Notes under the pieces: model-generated
Seen by the model: only the letters and a program-made list of their open reading frames with translations
What the model was told of the DNA's origin: nothing
Databases searched by the model: none
Part shown: positions 23,601-33,367 of the stretch, in pieces
How the letters are laid out: every line of letters begins with the position of its first letter
Numbering within the stretch: position 1 is the first letter of the stretch
Program-made: the position numbers and the translations under genes
From: Macrotrachela quadricornifera
Taxonomy: Eukaryota; Rotifera; Eurotatoria; Philodinida; Philodinidae
Reading direction: 5' to 3'
DNA length: 64,000 bases
NCBI GenBank assembly: GCA_022393335.1
Contig: JAJEKB010015930.1
Span: forward strand, 144,549 to 208,548

Positions 23601-26600
23601 GGTTCGTTACCTACCATTTGTTATAAAGAAAATAAAATAAAATAAAAACGTTATTAGGTGGAAACACTTACCTAATGGCGTATGGTCACAATAATATTCG
23701 TCTTGGTCATATTGACAATAATTGTCAGTACGACCATTACAAAATAGCCATCCTGAAGGATTTCTGCAAAACAGTTCAGGTAGAGTCGAAATTTTATTAC
23801 ATAATAGAGAATCTTCATTATTTGAACAGCGTTGTTGACATTGACGTTTGAATGGAATACACTCTTGATTATTACAATGAAAATCAAAGCCACGCTGATG
23901 TCCAGTATTATTTCCACAAGTCAACAGATTTCGTTCATCTAATCCTCCGTAACAATCTATACTACCATCACCTATTTGTGTTAACATAATACAAGGTCGA
24001 TTTTTGGTAAAATTTAGTGGTTCATCAACATTAACCAATATACAACCATACTCTTCAGTATTATTACAAATTGTAGAAAAAAGTCTTGGCTCAAAATATC
24101 GAGCCAATGGGTTTTTTGGATTTGTTATCGATTGTATACCCATAGGAAAGAGTCTTTCATTGTGTTCCGATAGTTGTTTAATTTTAAACAGACCAATTTC
24201 ATCCGAAGCATCGGGACAATCCCATATGAATTCTCTCGGTTTAGTGACATATTCTAATGGAATACAATGATTAGTAGAGCACTGATATTGATCTTTTGGA
24301 CATTTCCATTCTCCACATAGCGATTCATCAAAACCCATTGATAGATGCCATATAGTATCACAATATTGACGAAACAAAAGAATTTCATTACTCTTTAATG
24401 TTAGTATGGTTGAAGGAGATTTGATGTAGGCTTTGAGTGTTTTACATTCAATAGAATTAGGCGTTGTACATTTATAATAATATAAATTCCACTTTACTCC
24501 TTCTATATATTCATCACTTCCATCTGCACAATCGTCTAAATTGTCTCCCATTTTATTCGTTGATAAACACATCTTTTCATGACCCAAACATTTAAACCGA
24601 TGTTTTTGTTTCATTTCACATTGTACATCATCTTTTTCGTCTTCTCCTATTAAAAAATAATTAAAACAATCCTTTATACCATTACGAAGTCGATATCTTG
24701 ATATACACTGATAAGTTCTCCGGCATAGAAACGATTTCTTTGTGCCATTCCAACAATATTTATGATATTGTTCATCAGAAGAAATCATTATTCCGGAACG
24801 ATTACAGAAAAGACTGTCGGATGGATAAGCATGCATAAAACTTTTCCAATCCAAAGGTTTTTCGTTTTCTCTACTTTGAATTCGATGGCCTAAGCATTTA
24901 ATACTACCATTGAAGATTATTTGTGGTACTAGAGAGGAACTTGATTCATTCAGATGATATACTGTTTGGATATAAGGCGCGAAGACAGGACCAGATGGGT
25001 GATAAATTCGTTTATTATAGCAAAGGGATTGAAAATTATGAATAGCATAAGCACATCCAATATTTTTTCCACGAGTCAGTCTACATTTCAGATAAAACAC
25101 GCATTTTTCTGATTCACTCATATTTGTAAAATTTTTTTCTAACCATCCATACTGAACACAATGGCCATTTTCCAGTGTCCACATATACGGTTCACAGTTA
25201 TACATTGTAAATCTATAGTTGTAACAACCACCTGCTGACGCGACTGCATTGATAACGAAATTACCATCGCCACAAGCAAGATACTCAATAGGCATCTTTG
25301 TTTCGTCGCAATTAAATTGCGGAGTTGAAGTATGGCAAGTGCCTTCTATCTCATCCCGATATGAGTACTGCTCATCTGACCTGTCTGGACAATCATATTC
25401 ACTATCAAGCCAATATTGTTCAGAAATACATGATCCATCGTTACAACGATATTCATTTTCTTCACATTCGTTATATTCAAATTCTTCACATTGATCTTCA
25501 TCAACACCGTCCATACACTGTTGTATACCTATAAAAGGAAGTTGCTCAATTAATTTATTAAATTCACAAGAAAATAGTTGTTTTATATTTTGGACAAGTG
25601 TTACTTAATGCAAAAACAGAAAACAACACCTACCATCACAAATGTTATGCCATGATAAACATCTGAGTCCAGAATAACAATTGGTTAATGTTGTGTAGCA
25701 TGTCATATTACCCCATAATTGACTTCCATCCTTATATATTTCTTTCAGTTGAAATTGAAATTCAATTGTATCTTCAAATGTATTCATTGTCATAAACTTA
25801 TATTCACAAAATTTGCCAAATGTATTTAATGAACAATTACAAATCTTTTGATTATCCAATTGTTCATTTCTATGGAAAAGAAGAATTCAAATTTAGTTTC
25901 AATTTTCAACAGTTTCCATCGATGAAGCAGTTTTAAAAAAAGCAGAAGCTGACCTTAAAAGAGGACTAAAAATAAAGATGGGCTTTTTAAATATGTGTAG
26001 CAGCTCTTTTCAAATGCATGTAAAGATAAAACCCCCATACTTCAACTTTTAGCTCGTCTGAAAAGTGATTATCTGAATTACTACTGAAATAAAATAATCT
26101 TATGCTTCTTATACTTCGTCAATTTTTCATGAAAAGTACTGATTATAGTAAGAATACAGAATAAAGTTAATCACCATTCTTCTTCATGATAGGAGCATTG
26201 GAAAAAGTTTAAGTTCTACTAAAACATGTTGAAAATTCAGTGTGATTCTAACGATGGATTTCATGATTTTATGGGATAGTAGATTTTGAGGATGATTAGA
26301 ATATTCATAGTTTTACTGAAAGGATCATTTTTAATAAGTGACTCAAACTAAAACAACACACAGCATTCGCGTAAAAATTATTCGAACACATACGACTGAC
26401 ATACTTAAAAATGTGTTTCTTAAAAATAAAGAATTCTCACAGCACTAGCATTCATCGTTTCTAACTTGGGATTACCGAGCTTCCCTGAAGGATTTTCACA
26501 ATGGGGAAATGTTCCGTAGACAAAAGTCTTACTGGCGAAATTCGAGTAAGCTTCCTCTAGAAAGACAAACGTTTTGATATATTTTTACAAGTTAAGAATC

Positions 26601-27100
26601 TGACATATTTTCATGTGGGGAAAATCTAATTATCATAGTTTTCAGCAGTCATCGAACATAGAACCTTGGTTTCAACCGGCGTTTAAAGATAAACCGAAGC
26701 CGTTAGCTATTATTGATTTAAACATATTCTTCTGTGTGCAAAATATAAACCTTCTTGTCAAGTAAGTAGCATATTGATCGCCTATTTCAATACTTGAATT
26801 CCATCCCAATACTTCATTCTGAGATACATTCATTTGTCTCAGTGTTTTGAAATTCCACATTTTTCCAGAATTTCCACAGCCTTGTACTTGAAAGGACCGA
26901 TTCAATAATATATCTTTCTCTGTTCGTATACAATATGGTGTTATCTCATCGCTTCCTATTTTCACATTTGTGTAGTAAATACAATCATACATTTGCACAT
27001 TCCATGAATCTTCAGTTTTGTACAATTGAACGCAGTCAGCGACAAATTTTAATAAAGTCGACATCAAGAGAAGCCAATTTAAATTCTTTGTCATAATCAT
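20681..27100 (-). CDS. large 7TM receptor with LDLa and EGF ectodomain
   Basis: Six exons on the minus strand: 27100-26751, 25869-25634, 25528-23672, 23610-22168, 22115-21734 and 21656-20681. All introns are GT-AG (largest 881 bp) with consistent phases, giving 1747 residues. A signal peptide (NWLLLMSTLLKFVADC) is followed by an EGF-like piece (ICNCSLNTFGKFC). Next come several LDL-receptor class A modules with their calcium-binding tails (CPDRSDE, CADGSDE, CPDASDE) up to about 814, then EGF modules (CRNNGTC, CDVNRGKCY, CNGQCLAKGQC). Residues 1423-1747 form seven hydrophobic helices of a rhodopsin-like GPCR. ERLY stands where DRY is usual at the end of helix 3, and an extracellular Cys (GSWCVT) precedes helix 5. 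It should sit in the plasma membrane and sense a ligand through the modular ectodomain; the ligand is unknown. The start is the first Met before the signal peptide. The last intron begins at GTTAGT and ends at CTTTCTTAG, which removes an apparent frame overlap. Confidence 0.82.
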
Positions 27101-27754
27101 ACTTTTAATTTAAATATCCAAAATAAGAAATAATATCAAAAGATCGATGAATAATTTCTGATTCTGAAATGCGTTTAAAGAAATGAGCTGCTAAAATATA
27201 AAAGTCTTGAGCAATCTATCTTTCTGTCAAAAGATTTACTGTTTTCTTTTCTCCATTTCTTAATATCAAAAGCCTTGAATTAAGAATCTCAATAAATCAT
27301 GACATTATTTGATGAATGAGTGTTGAATATACTCTACCAACAACTATTCATAATTCTTTATTTTTAATATTTCCTTCGATCAATTTTTCTTTTTTACATT
27401 TCACAATCATAATAAAAAAAACGACTAGTTTTTTTTCTTTTGACATGCGTAGGAATAAACACAATCAACATCATCTTCTGAATCTTGAGAATTAGGCCAC
27501 GGATCGAGACAATGACATAAAGAGATGAGTGCAGATATTTTAATTTGAAACAATTCGTTCTATTTTTCAATCACTGTTCATTAACACATTCGCAGCAATG
27601 TGAGCTTATCGGTGGCTTCACAGTATAATTTTCACGAGAAAAATTGATGAAAAACTAGATTTTCTGGTTCTTTCTTTAAGAAAGAATGATAGTTATTCCT
27701 TCACTTGCTTCATCTTTATCACTATTCAATCCATTTTATTATTGAAAGAAATGT
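27101..27754. other. upstream region of the receptor gene, no gene seen
   Basis: AT-rich. Likely holds the receptor promoter, but I cannot point to a convincing TATA box or initiator. Confidence 0.3.
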
Positions 27755-28480
27755 TTTTCATTGAAACAATCGAGACAAAAAAGAAATCTCGCAATTAGGA
27801 TAGAAAGTTTTTACTCTCTTTGCTGTCATCACACTTGTTTCATTTGATTGTTGGTGTTTGAGCTTCTCATAGCAACCAATGCATTGTCTTCGGACATTGT
27901 GTATAGATTCTTCCATTTCCTTGAACTTGTGATAAACTAGTTTGCGTTTTAAATATCTTGTTGATTGTTATCTCGGACTAGGTTTTATATTCTCGAAAGA
28001 TACACTAAGGAACAAAGATCGCACCCGACTCTTGCGAAACTGTAAAATGGTTATGTTGCTTGTCGTATAGGTTTCTTGGTATATCAAATAACTATTCACT
28101 ATCGATGTTCCAGATACAAATTCAAATGCCACTTTTTGATACCAATCTATGGATCGTCTTAGGCATGTGTAGTACGTCGATAGTTGATCCGCCAAATCTA
28201 TATGTTTTCTTCCTTTATTTTAATCAAGTACAACTTTGAATCTCATAATGCGCTCGTTAGATGACGTAGTTTTCCTGATGTTCACGAGAGTAACTGTATG
28301 CAACGGCTTCGTACATATCATCAAAACTTCTCTTTTATCTTTCCATTTGAGCAATTTCAGATAATTTTTCATTTTTCAATAGTTCTATAACTTAATAATA
28401 AAAATGGTTTTTGTATAACTGCCGATTTGTAAAGAACCTTTTGCGGTGAAATTTTCGAACATTCGACTTGATTTTAGGAG
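27755..28480 (-). pseudogene. piggyBac transposase C-terminal half, copy 3 (best preserved)
   Basis: Reverse-strand reading from about 28370: LKLLKWKDKREVLM, then LADQLSTYYTCLRRSIDWYQ, KVAFEFVSGTSIVNSYLIYQE and ITILQFRKSRVRSLFL. These are the hallmark blocks after the third catalytic residue of piggyBac transposases (DDE_Tnp_1_7). They are followed by the zinc ribbon QCIGCYEK...KRVKTFYPNC...FCLDCFNEKH. A stop separates the KWKDKR block from LADQL, another follows KPSPR, and one frame change is needed inside the zinc ribbon. The upstream catalytic core cannot be read. The family inserts at TTAA, but I could not define the ends. Confidence 0.85.
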
Positions 28481-28633
28481 ATCTTATTCTAAGGTAAGAT
28501 AGGCTAACAAAAGATATATTTATTCAAATATTTGAACTGTGACAAAGGCACCTTTAAGTCATGCTCATCTGTTTGTCCTGTATGCTCCATTGCAGCATTA
28601 TAGGTAACCATGGATTCGGTTAAAAAAAATAAA

Positions 28634-31242
28634 CTTCACACGTAAACTCCAAATTTGGTGCTCACTAAAACATCTATATTTTCCTCATCGTTTGAAGTCC
28701 ATGTTTTATTCTTTCGCACAGATAGACTTCTTGAAACGAGTTAATCAATTGAAACAATTACAATTGTTTTAATAACTAATGACTAATTAATTACTATTCC
28801 AACAATAGTTCGTAAACTAATTATTTGATTGCTAATTAGTGATTATTACCCTGAGAAATGAACTAATCGGCAATAATCCAATAAATTAATCAATTAGTCA
28901 GCATTAATAACGCTGAGTACTAAATTAATTAGCATTGATTGCGTTGAGTAATCAATTCACTAATGTCCATATGCGGAGTTCTACCTCTAATATTTCTACG
29001 CATAGATACGCATCTGGCACAACATTCCAAGAAGTAGATATAGCCTCTCAAAATATACTACGTATGAGTGACTATAAGTCCTTATGATTTAGTTCATGAA
29101 ACACATCCGATTCCTGAAGCCATATCCTATAAGCTCGTAGAGCCGTCCTATTGGGGTATCGACTAGCTCCAAAAATGCTATAAAGAAGGATATCCTCAGA
29201 TCGTTAACTGTTGTAATGTGGGGATAGCCATATGTTGCAAGGGCTTCTTCTATGAAATACTCAGTTGTTCTCGTGAACCATACTGAGGGATAACCATCAG
29301 TACTTGTGTGGAAGTGGAAGTGCAAGTTCAATGAATTGAGCTGAAGCGAGTCCATCATCGTTCGTGTAGATGAATAGAGGCTGTGATGTATATAAATGTG
29401 TATCGTTATTTTGGCTGAAGAAATGGTCAACATTGAAACAAATTTTCAAGTAAGAAATTCTTTTTTTCTAGGTGGTAGCCAAGTGGTGAACCTCGCGAAA
29501 AATCGATAAGGTGATGCCTGAAATGAGTTGAGAGCGACATGTAGTCGGTTCATATTTTATCTTGAGGGTGTAAAATTGTTTGTAGTCATTGTCCCAGAAA
29601 TTGTATCAAGCTATGAAATAATAGCTGTTCAGTCCATCTGTTAGATGAACTTTTACAAATCATAGAAAGTATTGGATTTGTAAATGATAAGCACGTAGAA
29701 TTTTTGTTACCAGATGATTACTTATTAAGTGTTTTGCACAATCAGATGTGTTTCCATTCTAGGTTTGGAAACGGGACAGATTTTGATAATCAGATTTTGT
29801 GGGAAAGAATTGCATTTATGCGTGCACTTTTCTCATATGATCTGCACCTGATACCGTGAAACATTCGCTTTACCTCTTCTCCGTTATGAAACTAATATGC
29901 ACTATAGTGCTGGAGTGCGAATGTCAGAAACATGGTCCTATTAGCAAATCAGATATTAAATAGCGTAATGCTTCTGAAAAGAACTGACAAATGTATCCAG
30001 CTCCATGGAAAGAATGAATTACTACATTTAGGTCGGACAATAAAACGCGCTGATCGAGGTTAAGCTGTCATAGATCTATGTGCATTCTATATGTTCTTTT
30101 TCTGTTTTTTGTCTATGAAATTTTTGCTTATTTTTTATTGAATACTTCGTTGTTTGCTGATTTTTTCAAATAGACATCTTAGACAGTCGACTCACTTGGC
30201 TTTAGACTGACAGAACAACAGCGCAGATGCATGTTTATAGGTGTGAATGGGGTTAAGTATACTTGCCCGTGTGTAACGTAATAAATGGGCTACAATGGTC
30301 ATCTGGCAGCTAGAGTTCAAACAACTATCGAGAAAATTGTAAAGATCATCTAATCACTATGGTTTCAATTAATCAGCTAGTATTAATTAAAAAATGATGC
30401 CCATCAATCAATTATTTAGTTTGATTGAATTATTGCTACACATTTAGCAGTGTGCCACATGCGCCCCAGTATAGACCTTCAAAAATAATCACAACTACCC
30501 AAATACTATTAGTAAAAATCTAACTGTCACAAAGTTTGATTGCCATTAGCTACTTATTCCTACACACACACGGCAGCCTTTCAAAATCTACGACAATCTG
30601 AATATTAAACTGTTTGAGAACCAATGGCTACCTCAATAGAATACGTCTTGAGTACCCTGAAATACTTCATAGAATTGTCGTTGAGCACCCCGAGATAGTC
30701 TCCTAGCGTAATAATTGATGAACTAGAGTTACTTGATATAATAGTCTTTAAGGACCTGGAGGTGTTTGAATATGATAGCTCCAAAGGATCCCGAGGTACT
30801 CCTTAGAATATCCCTTGTAGATCTTGAGATACTCCCCAAGGATAGACTTTAAGAAACCCGAGCTGCTCTATAAAGTTATTCCTTGAGCGTCTGGAAGAAA
30901 CCCATTGCATAGACTTTGAGAACTTATGGTTACCTTCACCTAATATGCCTTCAAGGACTACAACTATCCCTTAGGAGATTGTGTAGTCGATGCCTATCTA
31001 TACATAAAGATGATAAAAGGACGACTCCACATTGCGATAATAATTGATTGAATACTCCACATATTCAATGCTAATAAGTCGAGTACTCATCGACATTGAC
31101 ACTAACTGGTTGAGTATTGTCTATAATTAGAGTTAACTGATTGAATATTGATTAATTAAACATGGAATCTTGTGATTTGGTAAAATATGGAGTGACCGAA
31201 AGTAGGCTCCAAATTTGGAGTTTACGCAGTTTGAAGCTCACC
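28634..31242. mobile_element. inverted-repeat element of about 2.6 kb, unclassified
   Basis: The left end CTTCACACGTAAACTCC followed by AAATTTGG recurs in inverted orientation at 31211-31242 (CTTCAAAC, then GTAAACTCCAAATTTGGAGC on the reverse strand). Weaker similarity continues about 30 bases inward (CATATTTT words). Inside are AT-rich blocks full of TAATTAAT/GATTAATT words (28740-28980 and 31030-31160), placed near both ends, and the 33-34 bp tandem array. Between 29620 and 29860 (+) a frame without ATG reads protein-like (LLDELLQIIESIGFVNDKHV, then LPDDYLLSVLHNQM) but has no family I know. The element may be a decayed or non-autonomous DNA transposon. I could not find a clean target duplication. 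Confidence 0.5.
30600..30965 (+). repeat. degenerate 33-34 bp tandem repeat, about ten units
   Basis: Units start with CCTTGAG/CTTTGAG/CTTTAAG-type heptamers at spacings of 33-34 bases (near 30643, 30677, 30748, 30780, 30815, 30849, 30881, 30914 and 30949). They share an internal GAxxTACTCC-type block and a TAGAATA-type end. Units are strongly diverged from each other. Similar units occur at 1580-1735 in the other orientation and as a single unit at 61845-61892. Confidence 0.65.
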
Positions 31243-32249
31243 TCTTTTGACCTATGGATTCCCATATATACTATTCTATGAATGAAGTTTCCAATACTCC
31301 AAAAATTTTCGGAAATTTTGAAAAACTTCGATGACCATTGTTTTTATCATGATACTTTGCGTTTATTGAGATCGTTCAATTCCAATTCCTATGGGTTCTT
31401 GAGTACAATTGATTTTGTTTATTCATGATCGATGGCTACTTACTTTTCAACTGCTGTCTGAGCCTCAAAATTCTTATAAGTTTAGAATGTATGAGACTCA
31501 AACATGTCTCTCTCCTCATCTACATGCTCTATACATCTATGTACAAAAATACTTACTCTGCTTTCTTTCGACGACTAAATGATGTTTGAAACACTATACA
31601 AATAGTATACACGACACTATTATCTTTTGTTTTTTCCGAGCAAAATTTTCTCCATCATGACATCATTGATTTCTGAGAATTTAGTTTTTACAAAAGCAAT
31701 ATTATCAGCAGTAGATATGACGCATATAAAATAAAACAAAGAGTTGTTTTCTGTGAAATCTACCCATCAACTATCGTCGGCTCAAAAATAGAATAATCGT
31801 TACCTTTTTTTCCATTGAAGATGAAGGTAAAGGTGAGAATGAATTTTCGACGACAGAAAAGAGTTCATGTCGGAAATCCATTATAAAATAATTCAAAATT
31901 TCTGTTCTTAATAGGATAGATTTATTTACAGGATTCATAGAGGATATATGAATTCTATGCAGGATCTACCATGATCTATGTTTTTGTCTTCACCTGCATT
32001 TGAATGATGTGTTCTTTGTATGTGTGGCAAAACTTCAGCCCTCCCCTTCACTTCCGTGAAGGTAGACCCTATTAAAAGTATTGATAAAAATTAATAAAAA
32101 CTGAATTATTTTAGAATTCATTTACACCATTCAGTGAAACAAAAAGTACTAATTGATAGTATAACTTTAAAGTGGCTCTTATCGCTTGAGAAACAAATTG
32201 ATGTGCGGGATTAGCTAGTTTTAATTATAGGATTTTCTGTTGAGTTTTT
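31243..32249. other. intergenic, no gene seen
   Basis: AT-rich with no coding signal. A small inverted pair (AGGATTCATAGAGG / ATGAATTCTATGCAGG) lies near 31930-31972. Confidence 0.4.
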
Positions 32250-32583
32250 CACGTTAGTGAAGTTAGCGGCAAATGTGAGTTTTTCCAGCGAACGTACGTA
32301 CATTAACCTATGTCGAAATAGCTCATCAGTGTGTCTTCCACAACTCGACGAGCTCTATTCAATGGTATGCTCAGATCTTCGACAGCTTAAACTATGATTT
32401 TTGGAAGATCGATGGCGCTAGAAAAAATCTGAAAATCATAGTTTGACCTACCGAACACCTAAGTATACCATTGGATCGAGCTCATCGAGTTGTACAAAAC
32501 ACACTGATGAGCTATTTCGACACAGGTTAGTGTGCGACTGCTCACTGGAAGAGGTCGAATCTGCCACTAACTTCACCAACGTG
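32250..32583. repeat. large imperfect palindrome (foldback element)
   Basis: The two arms of about 150 bp are reverse complements with scattered mismatches. The left arm contains GTGAAGTTAGCGGCA, TGTCGAAATAGCTCATCAG, CTCGACGAGCTC, CAATGGTAT and AACTATGATTTT. The right arm contains, in reverse order and complemented, AAAATCATAGTTT, ATACCATTGGATC, GAGCTCATCGAG, CTGATGAGCTATTTCGACA and TGCCACTAACTTCAC. The loop is about 30 bases (TGGAAGATCGATGGCGCTAG and onward). A hairpin of this size is typical of foldback MITEs. No coding content. Confidence 0.85.
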
Positions 32584-32602
32584 TAAGATTACGGTCAGGA
32601 AA

Positions 32603-32705
32603 AGTGAGCTTAACACGTAAACTCCACGTTTGGAACCGACTTTTCCATTCATATTTTACCCATGAATTTTCAGTCCTTGTTTTACACTATGCAATAGAAA
32701 TGCTC
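32603..32705 (+). repeat. solitary terminus of the 28.6-31.2 kb element family
   Basis: GTGAGCTTAACACGTAAACTCC followed by ACGTTTGGAACC matches the left end at 28634 and the inverted right end near 31242. Similarity continues downstream (CATATTTTACCCATG, CAGTCCTTGTTTTAC). It begins only 20 bp after the foldback palindrome, so the two may be one composite element. Confidence 0.6.
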
Positions 32706-33367
32706 GGTAAACAGTATTACTCGAACGAAAAGGGGCCTGCCTCAAAAGTCTCTATTCCAAAACGCAACACAGTTGTTCTGTTTTCAGAGAGAAATTATTT
32801 TTTTCCAGAAGTATCGAAGGTCAGGTGAGTTATTACCTGAGTTACCGGAAGTCATCAGTTGACTAATCATTATAATTAATGTTAATAATATATATCTCTA
32901 AAATAGTAGGCAGCATTGTTAGGTAGAATGTATACATAATCCTTCAATCGTTGGTAATTTAATAGAGATAAATCAGTGCGTTTATATATTTGTCGATTGA
33001 CATTAGCAGGGGCGTAAATAAGGGAGGGAGGAGACGCGTGGGGCGCTACACCCAGCTGCTTCCGAAAAATTAATAGAAAAAAAGGGTATACGTCTCTTAC
33101 TTTTTAAAATTCCGTTTTTTTTCGTCGTCGAAACAGAAAAGCTTAGGTTACGTCCCTGGCTGTTGTATACAAAATTGACATTAAAACAAATGATAATTTG
33201 AAAAATATAATTACATATTAGTGATTCCTTTCACATGATTTCGACTATGTTCAATTAGAAGTTCATTCTTGTATTTTAAGGGTTATATAATTTATTTGTT
33301 TTCTACAAAAGCAAAAGTAGAGGGCACAATACATGCGAACTATCAAAAGTGATTCTTCTACGAGCCC
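32706..33367. other. 3' flank of the oxidase gene, with a small MITE
   Basis: No gene. Contains the hAT-like MITE at 33007-33158 and the probable 3' UTR of the oxidase fusion gene. Confidence 0.4.
33007..33158. mobile_element. small hAT-like MITE of about 152 bp
   Basis: The left end CAGGGGCGTAA and the right end TTACGTCCCTG form an 11-bp inverted pair with one mismatch, of the CAGGG-type common to hAT elements. The interior is short and non-coding, including a poly-T/A stretch. Flanking 8-mers (GACATTAG and GCTGTTGT) agree only in part, so the target duplication is decayed or my ends are off by a base or two. Confidence 0.5.

Noticed and set aside
25249..25534. Plus-strand frames over the receptor gene
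   Set aside because: Antisense shadows of the LDLa-coding exon.
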